A DNA stretch of 64,000 nucleotides from Actinernus sp. WN-2022. Taxonomy: Eukaryota; Cnidaria; Anthozoa; Actiniaria; Actinernidae. This document shows positions 35,001 to 43,529 of the stretch, piece after piece. Where the stretch lies: NCBI GenBank assembly GCA_030867875.1, contig JAOWCC010001501.1:22565036-22629035 (forward strand). Direction: 5' to 3'. The stretch's first letter is position 1, and every line of letters starts with the position of its first letter. The translations under genes were made by a program, and so were the position numbers. The notes under the pieces were generated by a model. That model had not been told where the DNA came from. It worked only from the letters and a program-made list of their open reading frames with translations, and did no database searches.

Positions 35001-36716
35001 TCGTGTTGGTATATTTCAGGCCTGACTTGGATGTTTCATATTTCCTCGATTAACTCCCCTTTGTTTAAATACGAAATTTAAGACAAGTGGCCTCCCTCGA
35101 TTACCCACCACCCCTCTTCCCCCTCCTCCACCACCACGCACATACAAAATACCAAAACAAGGGAGAATGCATTATTTAACAAATTGTGGCGTTCAGATTT
35201 AACGGCAGTTAAGTATAAAATAATACCCAAATAGTAAAGTCGATTTAGGTTGAAAAGAACCAGGCCATATGAAAAACTCGATCGATCGTATTGAAAAACA
35301 CATTTCGGATCAATCATGGTTCTGGTAGTCCTGACGTGGCCTTTCTTTCGGCCGCTCCATTGTCTTCTGGAAGGTCGCGGACTAGATTTCTATCCACCCA
35401 CCCCTCCTTGGATATACATGTGTAATCCAAGCAAATGCATAGCACTACCCAGCACACGCTACGGGCGTAGCTAGTAGCCTGCTAGCGGCTCTTATGGCTG
35501 TTTTTTTGCTAATTTGTTTTCGGATTGGGCTACCTGTCCGCGCGCCACAGCCGCCCACAGGTAGCCCAATCCGAAAACAAATTAGCAAATAAAACACCCA
35601 TAAGGTAGAGCCGCTAGCAGGCTACGTAGCTAGCGTCTACCTTATTATAGGAAATTAACAATGCACTTTATTAACGCGATTTTACAAAATTCGCGTTAAT
35701 TTAATGTATCTTAATTAATGTCGATGTAAATTTAATGCACGCTATTTTACAACATTGTTATTTTAAAGCACCTTTATTTCATTACAAAACCTTATTAGTT
35801 CATGACTCCTCTATTGGCTCTTCAGAGTCACTATCTGACAGGACGTCTTCGTTTAAAATCGAGTTCAAAATGTCTTTTGATTGATCTTGATACTCACTTC
35901 TTCTGGCTTCAAACCCAAATTTTCGGCTTTAAAAAAAACTTAGAAACATCCGTGCACTTGTCTTGGAAGGTTTTATTGACGGAAGCCAAAACGCAGTTTG
36001 GCGTTCAGAAATGTAAAGTGCGAGTTTGCAGAATTATGAAAATCGCAGTAAATAAAGCAAGATGCTTATCGAAAAATTCGCGTTAATTTAATGCATGTAA
36101 ACCTAACTTTTGAAAAATTCGCGTTAATTTAGTGTAACGTAAATTTTCTTCGCGTTGTCAACGTGCATTGTTAATTTCCTATAATAAGGTATAGGCTGAA
36201 ACAGGGGGTGAACTGAGGTTATCAATCACGGTTTACTTTCTGGGAAATCGCAACCCACCCCCCGGGGACCCACCCCCGTGTTTCACCCTAAATTTAATGG
36301 TTAATCGTAAACTGTTATATTGGGCTGCCTGGCTGGAACCGCCGATAGCTGGGAATTAATCACTGTTATTGTAATTCTTCAACAGGGAGAACGCAAGTGA
36401 GTTGTTACGTCACGAATCAAATGCCACAGAGGTGACGGCAATATCAGAGCTGTGTTTCTGGACTGGATCAGATCGTCTACGTAGACACCAAGGCAATTCC
36501 AGGGCAAGAAATCAGTCCAGCGCCACCGCTTGCTTTCGTGGCTTTGACTATGATGATCATGATGCTGCTGCTGCGAATGATGATGCTGCGGATGATGATG
36601 ATCAACAGCATGAAAGTGAGGACCCAGTCGATGCTCCTGATTCAATTGATTCAGCCTACGTCCCCACAGTCACCAGAAAGAGTCTAGCAGCACTGAGAGC
36701 GAGGCCAAGTCCATGA
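23035..36716 (+). CDS. PTB-domain adaptor, copy 2 (C-terminally altered paralog)
   Basis: Coding exons 23035-23268, 32766-32974 and 36386-36716 join in phase and would encode 257 aa. The PTB domain (YTVTYLGYGRA, LEVNIRGIQLKE, IFPIRKIIMSGVSS, HPKLFGFFYRNKS, ECHVMML, SKEARGVALKMSDCFND) is intact and nearly identical to copy 1. The tail differs. A 13-base deletion after 36666 shifts the frame just after the first motif, so YVPM becomes YVPT followed by a short basic tail ending at TGA 36714. A separate 9-base in-frame deletion near 36758 would have removed the second YVPM, and the YHN motif is also gone. Splice sites match copy 1. Intact PTB exons suggest it may still be expressed as a PTB-only protein, possibly competing with copy 1; it may alternatively be a young pseudogene. 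Confidence 0.6.
24005..24395 (+). pseudogene. Non-LTR retrotransposon RT C-terminal fragment
   Basis: Two overlapping + frames joined by a frameshift near 24110 give the LINE C-terminal pattern: KLQNRAARIITGSNYDI, then LSQLFTKTGDVHRYSLRNS and SYSYRGARLWNGLSENL, followed by a short tail and stop at 24395. It is a 5'-truncated dead copy in the first coding intron of PTB copy 2. Confidence 0.75.
24685..25330. repeat. 69-base minisatellite, about 9 units
   Basis: Unit: gaatttcattggctgataac, aaaccaatccaaggttgcca, tttccattacgatgtctact, taaattagt. Because the unit is 69 bases, one minus-strand frame stays open for 261 residues with a 23-residue repeat (FTNLSRHRNGNGNLGLVYYQ...), but it has no other gene feature. 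Units alternate between two subtypes (aataga / aacaaa; ctacata / ctactta), a sign of amplification by pairs. Each contains paired ATTGG and CCAAT. Confidence 0.8.
25345..25500. repeat. Foldback with perfect 53-base arms
   Basis: Bases 25345-25397 (starting atagaggttttgcaccacca) are the exact reverse complement of 25448-25500, with a 50-base loop. Perfection implies a recent foldback MITE. It is noncoding; a frame that crosses it is an artefact. Confidence 0.8.
25505..25601. repeat. Second foldback, 23-base arms, directly adjacent
   Basis: taccctgggtgccagaggtt and its near-exact reverse complement aacctctggcactcagggta bound a 97-base element placed five bases after the preceding foldback. One mismatch in the arms. 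Confidence 0.7.
25602..26364. other. Intron stretch without recognised feature
   Basis: Part of the first coding intron of PTB copy 2. Short frames at 26086-26433 show nothing recognisable. Confidence 0.4.
26365..32290. repeat. 5.9-kb intronic minisatellite inside an inverted-repeat element
   Basis: Roughly 70 units of about 76-88 bases. Core words in order are cagcccggttaaacgagcat, gagagcgcatgagagttgag, gcatgagagttgaatgagag, then either ttttcttcaactgtcatcga plus ctatcatg (long form) or ttttatatatcatg (short form). Smaller 15-base subrepeats (gcatgagagttgag) vary in number. A segment of about 1.6 kb is repeated at a fixed offset of 1609 bases: for example 26817 matches 28426 and 27784 matches 29393. 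The first unit (ggcccggttaaacaagcatgagag) and the right boundary (ctctcatgctcgtttcaccg) are inverted relative to each other, so the array looks like the expanded interior of one TIR transposon. It sits in the first coding intron of PTB copy 2; nothing like it is in copy 1. Confidence 0.85.
32295..32720. repeat. Intron segment duplicated at 36958-37510
   Basis: Shares cacagccgagtatggtaagt, cgtttcgttaacgagttatt, ttttctaagcgtg, ctgctggaagaggaat and tctattttcc-tta with 36958-37510 in the same order. It lies just upstream of the second coding exon of PTB copy 2 and is missing from copy 1. Confidence 0.65.
33032..33758. mobile_element. TA-flanked TIR element, GGCCTGTCCCGATTGCGCTG ends
   Basis: Bases 33032-33052 are the exact reverse complement of 33738-33758 (21 bases), with TA on both sides (33030-33031, 33759-33760). 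Both ends carry repeated aaaagtgctcaaaa words at irregular 15-25 base spacing. TIR, TA target and repeat style match 18995-19766, so the two belong to one family. It has no transposase. It is inserted in the second coding intron of PTB copy 2 inside a G-rich run that is uninterrupted in copy 1 (about 4723-4745). Confidence 0.8.
34488..34744 (+). mobile_element. tRNA-derived SINE
   Basis: Starts gagccggggtggcgcgttgg with A-box-like tggcgcgttggttaagc and B box ggttcgattcc about 45 bases later, the layout of a pol III tRNA head. A tail follows with tccgggttctcctgttttcc and ccgcaaaaacca. Compared with 14918-15075 the SINE interrupts ctagggtt/cacagg, so insertion is visible. It ends near gaaatttaaag, with GTT possibly duplicated on both sides. 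It is not a functional tRNA gene: the head lacks a clean acceptor stem. Confidence 0.65.
34800..34882 (-). other. tRNA-like segment on minus strand
   Basis: Reverse complement reads tagtgtagtggtcatgacg (A-box-like) and cgagttcgagcctcag (B box). It resembles a tRNA head with an elongated middle, inside the composite transposon. I treat it as SINE-derived or tRNA-derived, not as a tRNA gene. Confidence 0.4.
35470..35633. repeat. Foldback MITE with long arms
   Basis: tagcctgctagcggct and agccgctagcaggcta pair, as do tgctaatttgttttcggatt plus gggctacctgt and the reverse complement at 35557-35587. The loop is only about 20 bases (cgcgcgccacagccgcc). Noncoding. Confidence 0.75.
35637..36190 (-). 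mobile_element. TIR element with a coding remnant
   Basis: accttattataggaaattaa plus caatgcac at the left is matched by the reverse complement gtgcattgttaatttcctat plus aataaggt at the right. The interior has several copies of aattcgcgttaattta. On the minus strand at 35802-35915 a short frame ends DVLSDSDSEEPIEES and a stop, an acidic C terminus that looks like a relic of the parent transposon's protein. Upstream the frame is broken. It lies in the second coding intron of PTB copy 2. Confidence 0.65.
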
Positions 36717-36957
36717 AATCAATCCCAGAGGAGACAGTGGATTCAGCGTTCAACTACATTCAAATGGCTTTTGTAAATGCTGCTGGTATTACTGGGCCGA
36801 CAAAGGAAGATGCATCAGCAGAAACATCAGGATCAGTACACTATGTTAACTTATTTGGAAACTAATCAAAGACACGTCTGTAACGCATGTCCTCAAGCAC
36901 ATTAAGGCCTGGGTCAGGGATCAAATTTCGGGTAAAAACTGTTTTTCTTATTTCAGC

Positions 36958-37510
36958 ACAGCCGAGTATGGTAAGTCCGCCAAATTTCGTACAGTAATAA
37001 ATATTGTCATTCTTGGCTTCCTTATATTTGGTTTGTGTGCAGTAAAATGTGTCACGTGGTCTATCACATGACTCGGACCACTAAATCAGTAAATCAAAAA
37101 TTTAACAGAAACAACGAGGAGCCGTTTACCTATTTACACTTAGAAAAGTTTACTACATTGTTTCGTTAACGAGTTATTTAGGCAAAAATTTGCAAAATAG
37201 GTCAGGTGACTTTTTGTACCCTTAATATTTCTTTCTCTTAACATTACAGTCACGTTTTCTAAGCGTGACCTAACACACTGCTGGAAGAGGAATGGCTTAG
37301 CAGGGTGACTTTCTATTCATATGTTATTCTCGCAACCGCATTTCACTAAAACGATTTTCTCTAATTATGACGTCATCGATCACATGATACGACAATCATC
37401 CACGTAATTACTATTGTGGTGTAAATAGATTTTGTTTAAATAGTGCTCCTGTTAGAATTTTTTTTAACGGTAAATCTATTTTCCATTAGATGAACCATGC
37501 TTGTGTCCCT
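36958..37510. repeat. Partial duplication downstream of PTB copy 2
   Basis: Diverged copy of 32295-32720 placed after the last exon of PTB copy 2. It begins tttcttatttcag then cacagccgagtatg then gtaagt, which reads as acceptor, 14-base exon and donor. No following PTB exon is present, so it may be the remains of a third gene copy or simply a repeated intron piece. Confidence 0.5.
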
Positions 37511-38559
37511 GAGCTTAGAGGTGATCCTGTTTTACTTTTTAACCGGCCGGGATTCTGGTTCTTTTGGTAAAATATGTTTTTCCCTTACTAGGATTACAAT
37601 AGGCCTTTCTGATATATCACTTCAATAACCAATTAATTGAGCTCGTGATTCCATGGGAAGGGTTTACTGGACAACAAACAAACTTCGAAATAATTGGCGA
37701 ACACGAGCAGTACCTACTGTGACCCCGTCAAAGTACTCTTGAAATCCATAACTTGAAATCCATTCCCAGTCCTAGGTCTGGAAATGGGATTATTTCCAGT
37801 CTAATGACTGGAAATAATATTTCAAGTGGCCTTGGACTGGAAATACTCTCTCTGATTAATTAAACAGCAGTGTCCGTAATAGTGAGACGGACATGCACTG
37901 AGACGGACATGCACGGATATTTTATTAAACAGTTCAGTATTGAACAAAGAAAGGACAATTTTAATTTAATTAATTTAATATTTACCACTTATATTGCGCG
38001 CATTTCCTATAAAGTACTCAAATGCGCATTACAGTCCTGACATTCATCGTATAAACATACATAATCGAAATCCGTATTAGATACTAGACAAAGTTACAAA
38101 TTGCACGAGTAACACATATGGAGCGATATCACGTTGTCGTCTGCCCAGTCGATGGACTACGATACTTATGAAGATTACCGGAAGGCCGATGATTTTGTTT
38201 GGCTCTGCAAAGCACACGCCCGGGCAGGAATAACCGTAAAAACGGCGGGGTCGAGTGTGACAGAACGTAAAAGTAACGTCATTTCCTTACCTCCGTGACT
38301 CTAAATTTGTCGAAATATTGGCAGGTTGGCAACAGAGTAAAGGACAATTGTTTCTGTATTCTGACGTTGTTGTGACGCCATAAGGGATGCCTCCTTTTTG
38401 GTGAAATTAACCTTTAAAACACGTTTCAAAAATATTACGTCATCAGAATGGCTTTATGAAATATAGGAAAATTGGAGGGACCACAGACGAAATGATAAAA
38501 AAACCGGATCTCCTAGCGTGTAGGGATCTGATCAGCAATATATATAGACAAGAAAGGAA
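37511..38559. other. Intergenic stretch without recognised gene
   Basis: Includes a local set of ggaaatgggattatttccag, ctggaaataatatttc and gactggaaata words (37760-37850) that fold on themselves. A segment near 37985-38035 (cttatattgcgcgcatttcc, tcaaatgcgcattacag) resembles LINE or SINE 3' ends like that at 3545-3590. No gene seen. Confidence 0.4.
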
Positions 38560-38990
38560 AGGCTGATTCAATGGTAGAGAGTTTTTTTCTTCCAATATTT
38601 CGATCGGCACGGCCGATCTTCTTCGGGGAAAGAGGCTTACAATGTATCCAATAAACTAGAATCATTACGAAATAAGACATGAATAATGAATTGCACAATC
38701 TTGTGATAAAACACATATAAACCAATGAAAAGAAGGTGGAGAGTGACATATAATAGGAAAAAGTGACGTGATGATGATTATGAAATACAAGTTAAGTCTC
38801 ATCACGTTTATTCATACCCGGCTAGAGGTTCAAGAGTTTGACCTCTATCGATAAGATACGCTTCGCGCGCCCTGCGTATACTGTCTCGCTGAGAAAAAAC
38901 AAGTTCTAGTGGAATTAACTGCATATCAGTAGGTAAATGATTATTAGTTAGAAAATGTTCTGAAATATTCATTCATATTAGTGACGTCAT
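38560..38990 (-). pseudogene. Penelope-like retroelement 3' fragment (GIY-YIG end)
   Basis: Minus strand, about 38823-38961: EHFLTNNHLPTDMQLIPLEL, then VFSQRDSIRRAREAYLIDRG and QTLEPLAG. The H...D...R..RE.YLI.....L pattern matches the C-terminal half of the GIY-YIG endonuclease of Penelope-like elements. The following stretch (38575-38640) encodes SPKKIGRADRNIGRKKLS in one frame, typical of the 3' region of such elements. A frameshift near the end and lack of reverse transcriptase make it a dead fragment. Confidence 0.6.
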
Positions 38991-39656
38991 ACTTCAAGCT
39001 AAAATCAGATTGCTGACGATAAAAATATTATCAAAGAGAATACTATGTCTTGTGAGTGTTAGCCAAATGCATTTCATCGATAAAATCCCCCCCAAATTGA
39101 ACTGGCTATTTTCTGAGGGTACACAAATATATTTATGACGTCATAATGACGTATACAAAAAATGGGGATTCAATTCTAAGCTGTTATACTCCAAAAAAAA
39201 TCAAAATTATAAAATTATAAAAGAACACGTTATTACTAAATAGTTCTAATATTGTGCAAAATATGATGCACCAGTATTTCGAACTGTAAAAGTTAAAACA
39301 AGCGACATTTTCATAAATGGCTTTATGCTATTTGGCAGGAAAATTACCAAAATTCAAAATTTAATAACTTTCGTTTACTTCAACCAATCGAGAACGGGTT
39401 TTCGATTAATTCATTCTCATGAACAAGAGGTTTTAAAAAGATATAATAAAACGTTTTAGAAGTAATAAAAAATTATAAGAAACCTATTAGAAAAGGATAT
39501 ATGACGTCATAATGATGGCTATATTAGCTTTGTTTTGTTTAGACTCCTTACATTCTTCTATGTCGAAAACTTTTAAAAATATATAAAACCCGCCGTTCAG
39601 TACGATCATTTGTGCCCGGCGTGCATAAGCTTATATTTTTTACATTTTTTTCTCAA

Positions 39657-39971
39657 TCAAATATGCTGTTTGTTAAACGTGTCTACACTAGAAGTTATGC
39701 CATTCAAAACTATTTGTGTGTATACCAAAAAGGTGAGAATTAACAAAGCTGCCATGACAATATTGTGTTCGTCTCCGAGGCAGGGCAACGGCGAGATATC
39801 GCTTAAAAGTACTGTTCGCACTTGTAAGTGGCCAATGTTGACATGTATTTTTTGCAAGGTAAATAAATATGCACCTCGTGCGAACAGTTCCTTATAAAGT
39901 CCCATCTCTACCTTCTCTTTCAACTCCGACAATCTGGCCGAAAACTCCGTCGAGGGCAAACGCTCCACCAT
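39657..39971 (-). CDS. Candidate short exon or transposon fragment, unknown
   Basis: A 104-residue minus frame from an ATG at 39971 begins MVERLPSTEFSARLSELKEK and ends at a stop at 39657. The first 40 residues look like a soluble helical segment. The sequence is a repeat: a diverged copy at 20450-20640 has lost the frame. This favours a 5' fragment of an unidentified transposon protein over a host gene. Confidence 0.3.
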   Translation of the reverse strand: MVERLPSTEFSARLSELKEKVEMGLYKELFARGAYLFTLQKIHVNIGHLQVRTVLLSDISPLPCLGDEHNIVMAALLILTFLVYTQIVLNGITSSVDTFNKQHI

Positions 39972-40439
39972 CTCGGAACGCGTTTATGCACTAATCCTAT
40001 ATACCTCTAACCCTGGCCTAGGGATATAGCGCTAACAAAGCCTGTTTCGGGAGTACAGCAAAATTTTGCCGGGAATCTAAAATGTCGAGAATCGGTTTAC
40101 CGGGAATTCATTGTTATTACTATCATGTTTTCAGTTTCTTTTCGGTAACTGCACAATTTATTTGCATGGGACTGTATAAAAAAATTGGGGCGCACTGAAA
40201 ATTTATCAGGACAACTTTTGATCGAGAAAATACGACACTGCTCAAACAGGCTTTGTTAATGTCAATTTGCCGTTCGCTCAGATTATCAACTGAGCGTCTC
40301 CAGTCAGTCGTGTACGTGTAGATGGACCGAACTCAACTGAGTCGCTCTTGCTCCACTTTAATGATGATTTGCCATCCTTTATAGAAACAGATTTACAAGC
40401 ATATCACGGCAATCTTGTAGCGCGCGGTGTGCTATGATA

Positions 40440-40520
40440 ACAAAAATCAAATAACCTATTTGTGGCGTCGAAATATGCCCTGATATTTCGTCCGCGGACA
40501 TTATCTGTTCTGAGAAGAGA
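40440..40520. repeat. Dispersed repeat end shared with 50102-50290
   Basis: aataacctatttgtggcgtc, gaaatatgccctgatatttc, gtccgcggacattatctg and ctgagaagagagca are the inverse of the right half of 50102-50290. Probably half of a foldback element; it lies just left of the nested element at 40548. Confidence 0.55.
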
Positions 40521-40547
40521 GCATGGATAATAAAATATCTTTCTTGT

Positions 40548-41415
40548 AACCGGAAGCAGATGAAGCAAAGTGCGTGATCGCGCGACAACAATCTCGTGGC
40601 GCGTAAAGGTGATGTTACACGAGACGATTTTTAACGACGAGTTTTCGCGACGATTTTTAATACATGTTACACGAGACAACTTTTAGCGCAACATTGTTGC
40701 GGCAACGGGTATGTTACACGGGACAATTTTTAGCGCAACATCTAGCTAGCACCTAGGTTCCTACTCCGACACCCTCGTTTAGAAACATGGCTGACGAGTT
40801 GGAGTCTTTGTTTGTTGACGTAGCATCGTTTCCGTGGGCGTAGCGAACAGATTTCTGGGATGACGTTGCGCGAAAAGTCAACGGCGAGGGTGTTACACGA
40901 AGCAACTCCAACAAAACTCGCGCATCAATGTTGCAAGTTTTTGAAGGTAATTCAAAAGCTTGCAACATGTTGCCGCAACGAAGATAGCGTTAAAAATCGT
41001 CCAGGGCCGGGTTGTTCAAAGCCCGATTAGTGCTAATCCAGGGTTAATTTCCATGACAACCAATAGGTTCAAGTGCAGATTTAATCCAGCATTAACACTG
41101 ATCGGGCTTTGAACAACCCGGCCCAGAGCGCCATGTTACACTATGTTGACTTTTCGCGCAACAATGTTGCACGAAAACGTGTGCGAAAATATTTTGTCGC
41201 CATGAGATTTCGCGCGTGCTTGCGCACTTCTCAGCTGGGGTCGGGTGGAACTTCTCGAAACGAGCGAAAGTATTGGCCTACCCAACAATAGTAAACACCC
41301 TAACCTTCAGAAAGTGCAGTACAAAAACAATAGAAGTATAGTACTATGGGTGCAATCAGGATACAGGTCTCGAGAGGTTCCGCGCCCGTGCTACTCCTCA
41401 GCTGCTCCGGTTACA
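40548..41415. mobile_element. Nested elements: GC foldback interrupted by a larger MITE
   Basis: Outer: taaccggaagcagatgaagc, aaagtgcgtgatcgcgcga at the left and ctgctccggttaca at the right match the family of 19767-19895. Middle: an inverted copy of the ggtgatgttacacgagac element (about 40606-41185), related to 41553-42527. Inner: the 119-base element at 41005-41123. The outer element's interior sequence (gcgaaaatattttgtcgcca) resumes at 41184 after the insertion. Confidence 0.65.
41005..41123. mobile_element. 119-base foldback MITE with proven insertion site
   Basis: Ends ggccgggttgttcaaagccc and gggctttgaacaacccggcc are perfect inverted repeats, flanked by CAG (41002-41004 and 41124-41126). 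Sister copies of the host element keep the empty site (on the other strand, gcgctctggacgattttt near 41640), with a single CAG. It therefore inserted with a 3-base duplication. Relatives: 412-529, 21500-21640, 49670-49783. Confidence 0.85.
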
Positions 41416-41446
41416 ATAAATATAGTTTATTAAATATTCCCTCTCT

Positions 41447-41552
41447 TAAGGTGATGTTACACGATGTTGCGCTAAAAGTTGTCTCGTGTAACATGCATTA
41501 AAAATCGTCGCGAAAAATCATCGTTAAAAATCGTCTCGTGTAACATCACCTT
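41447..41552. repeat. Truncated end of the GGTGATGTTACACGAG element
   Basis: Begins aaggtgatgttacacgat and jumps into the terminal sequence gttgcgctaaaagttgtctc ... aacatcaccttt of the same family. It forms an almost continuous inverted pair with the start of the next unit at 41553. Confidence 0.6.
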
Positions 41553-42527
41553 TAAGGTGATGTTACACGAGACAACTTTTAACGACGATTTTTCGCGCAA
41601 CATTGTTGCGCGAAAAGTCAACATAGTCAGTAACATGGCGCTCTGGACGATTTTTAACGCAATCTTCGTTGCAGCAACATGTTGCAAGTTTTGAATTACC
41701 TTCAAAAACCTGCAACATTGTTGCCCGAATTTTGTTGGAGTTGCTTCGTGTAACACCCTCGCCGTTGACTTTTCGCGCAACGTCGTCCCAGAAACCTGTT
41801 CTCTATGCCCACGGAAACGAGGCTACGTCAACAAACAAAGACTCCACTTGTCAGCCGTGTTTCTAAACGAGGGTGTCGGAGTAGGAGCCTAGGTACTAGC
41901 TAGATGTTGCGCTAAAAATCGTCCCGTGTAACATACCCGTTGCCGCAACAATGTTGCGCTAAAAGTTGTCTCGTGTAACATGCATTAAAAATCGTCGCGA
42001 AAAATCATCGTTAAAAATCGTCTCGTGTAACATCACCTTTAAGGTGATGTTACACGAGACAACTTTTAACGACGATTTTTCGCGCAACATTGTTGCGCGA
42101 AAAGTCAACATCGTGTAACATGGCGCTCTGTACAATTTTTAACGCAATCTTCGTTGCGGCAACATGTTGCAAGTTTTGAATTACCTTCAAAAACCTGCAA
42201 CATTGTTGCCCGAATTTTGTTGGAGTTGCTTCGTGTAACACCCTCGCCGTTGACTTTTCGCGCAACGTCGTCCCAGAAACCTGTTCGCTACGCCCACGGA
42301 AACGAGGCTACATCAACAAACAAAGACTTCACTCGTCAGCCATGTTTCTAAACGAGGGTGTCGGAGTAGGAGCCTAGGTGCTAGCTAGATGTTGCGCTAA
42401 AAATCGTCCCGTGTGACATACCCGTTGCCGCAACAATGTTGCGCTAAAAGTTGTCTCGTGTAACATGCATTAAAAATCGTCGCGAAAAATCGTCGTTAAA
42501 AATCGTCTCGTGTAACATCACCTTTAG
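41553..42527. mobile_element. Two head-to-tail copies of a ~489-base TIR element
   Basis: Unit 1 (41553-42041) and unit 2 (42042-42527) each begin aaggtgatgttacacgagac and end with the inverse gtctcgtgtaacatcacctt. They share the whole interior, including the palindrome cgcgcaacattgttgcgcg. A third copy, inverted and carrying the inner MITE, is at 40606-41185. On the minus strand of the interior a relic start MADELESLFVDVASFPWA is readable in the 40606 copy but has a stop or lost ATG in these two units. Confidence 0.75.
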
Positions 42528-42652
42528 GGGCCAACCATTTGACTTCTGGGTATGGGCAGGATTTATTTTCCTAAGGACAATATAGGTGCATGATTTTTTT
42601 GTTCATGTAACCTTCTGCATGATTTTTTTTCGCCATTAAAATATCACATGTA

Positions 42653-42932
42653 CCGTAAATGCTCTAATAAACCCCCTCAGTCCATTAAGCTCCCCCTTTT
42701 CAGGGTCAAGTTTCGAAATAAGCCCCCCTTCTCTAATAATCCCCCTCTTTTACGCATTGATTGAGCCGAACCACAAACAAGGACATACAAAGTTGTTTAT
42801 TAGTACTTTAAACGCGAGTTTTGTTGACAAAAAAATTATAATCCGTGTCGTCTTTCTGTGTTTTTAAATAAATTCCCCTCTATTAAGCTCTTCCCCTCCA
42901 CAAGGTCAATTTTTAAATAAGTATTTACGGTA
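42653..42932. repeat. TIR element with TACCGTAAA ends
   Basis: taccgtaaatgctctaataa at the left and aaataagtatttacggta at the right are inverted; the interior has several taagctcccc-type words. The TACCGTAAA end is shared with 50871-51895, pointing to one superfamily. Confidence 0.5.
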
Positions 42933-43525
42933 AATTGCTCTAATGATTTAAGAAAAAAGTTCACAAAAGTTGTTTTTTAAGGGCTACTGCTTGCTTGGAT
43001 GCAATTGAATTGAATATTTTCAAGAGAGGATAAATATCCTCTCTTGGTATTTTTAAATATACAAATCGATAAGAAAAAGAGGCATAAACTGTTGTACTAG
43101 CCTACAAGAAAGAGGATATTTATTACATAAAGTTGATATTCTATGATGATATTCTTCAGTATCATCAACTATAAGTCGTACAAAGCTGTTGTTTGTATAT
43201 ATTCTAGACATCGAAAATAAAAGTCTACATAGAAAATTGCAGATCGATGGGGTGTATCGTTCCGGAGTAAATAAATTTTGAATTTTATGACAGAACTGAC
43301 GACCCAGCGTTTTCTGGAAGGCATACAAATCTCGATAAATCTTTAAAAGTTGCATTTTGATGGCAAATTCTAGACCCCAGAGAAACAACGGGACAACGAC
43401 AAACTCTTGGTAACTGTTTAATTTCTTCATCTGAGAATTTTGTGAAATAATGGCTTGATATATGTACAAAAGTGATCACACAGTGCAAATACAGAGCTTA
43501 ATAATAATAATAGGTAAAGTACTTA
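42933..43525. other. Intergenic stretch without recognised gene
   Basis: AT-rich. A 138-residue minus frame at 43053-43469 has no recognisable domain, and overlapping frames of similar length exist, so I do not call it. Confidence 0.4.
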
Positions 43526-43529
43526 TTAC

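Noticed and set aside
41472..42351. Several 60-100 residue frames in both directions
   Set aside because: All fall inside the tandem TIR elements and arise from their low stop density and inverted-repeat structure.
43053..43469. 138-residue minus frame
   Set aside because: No recognisable domain, alternative frames of similar length overlap it, and no splice signals or duplicates support it.
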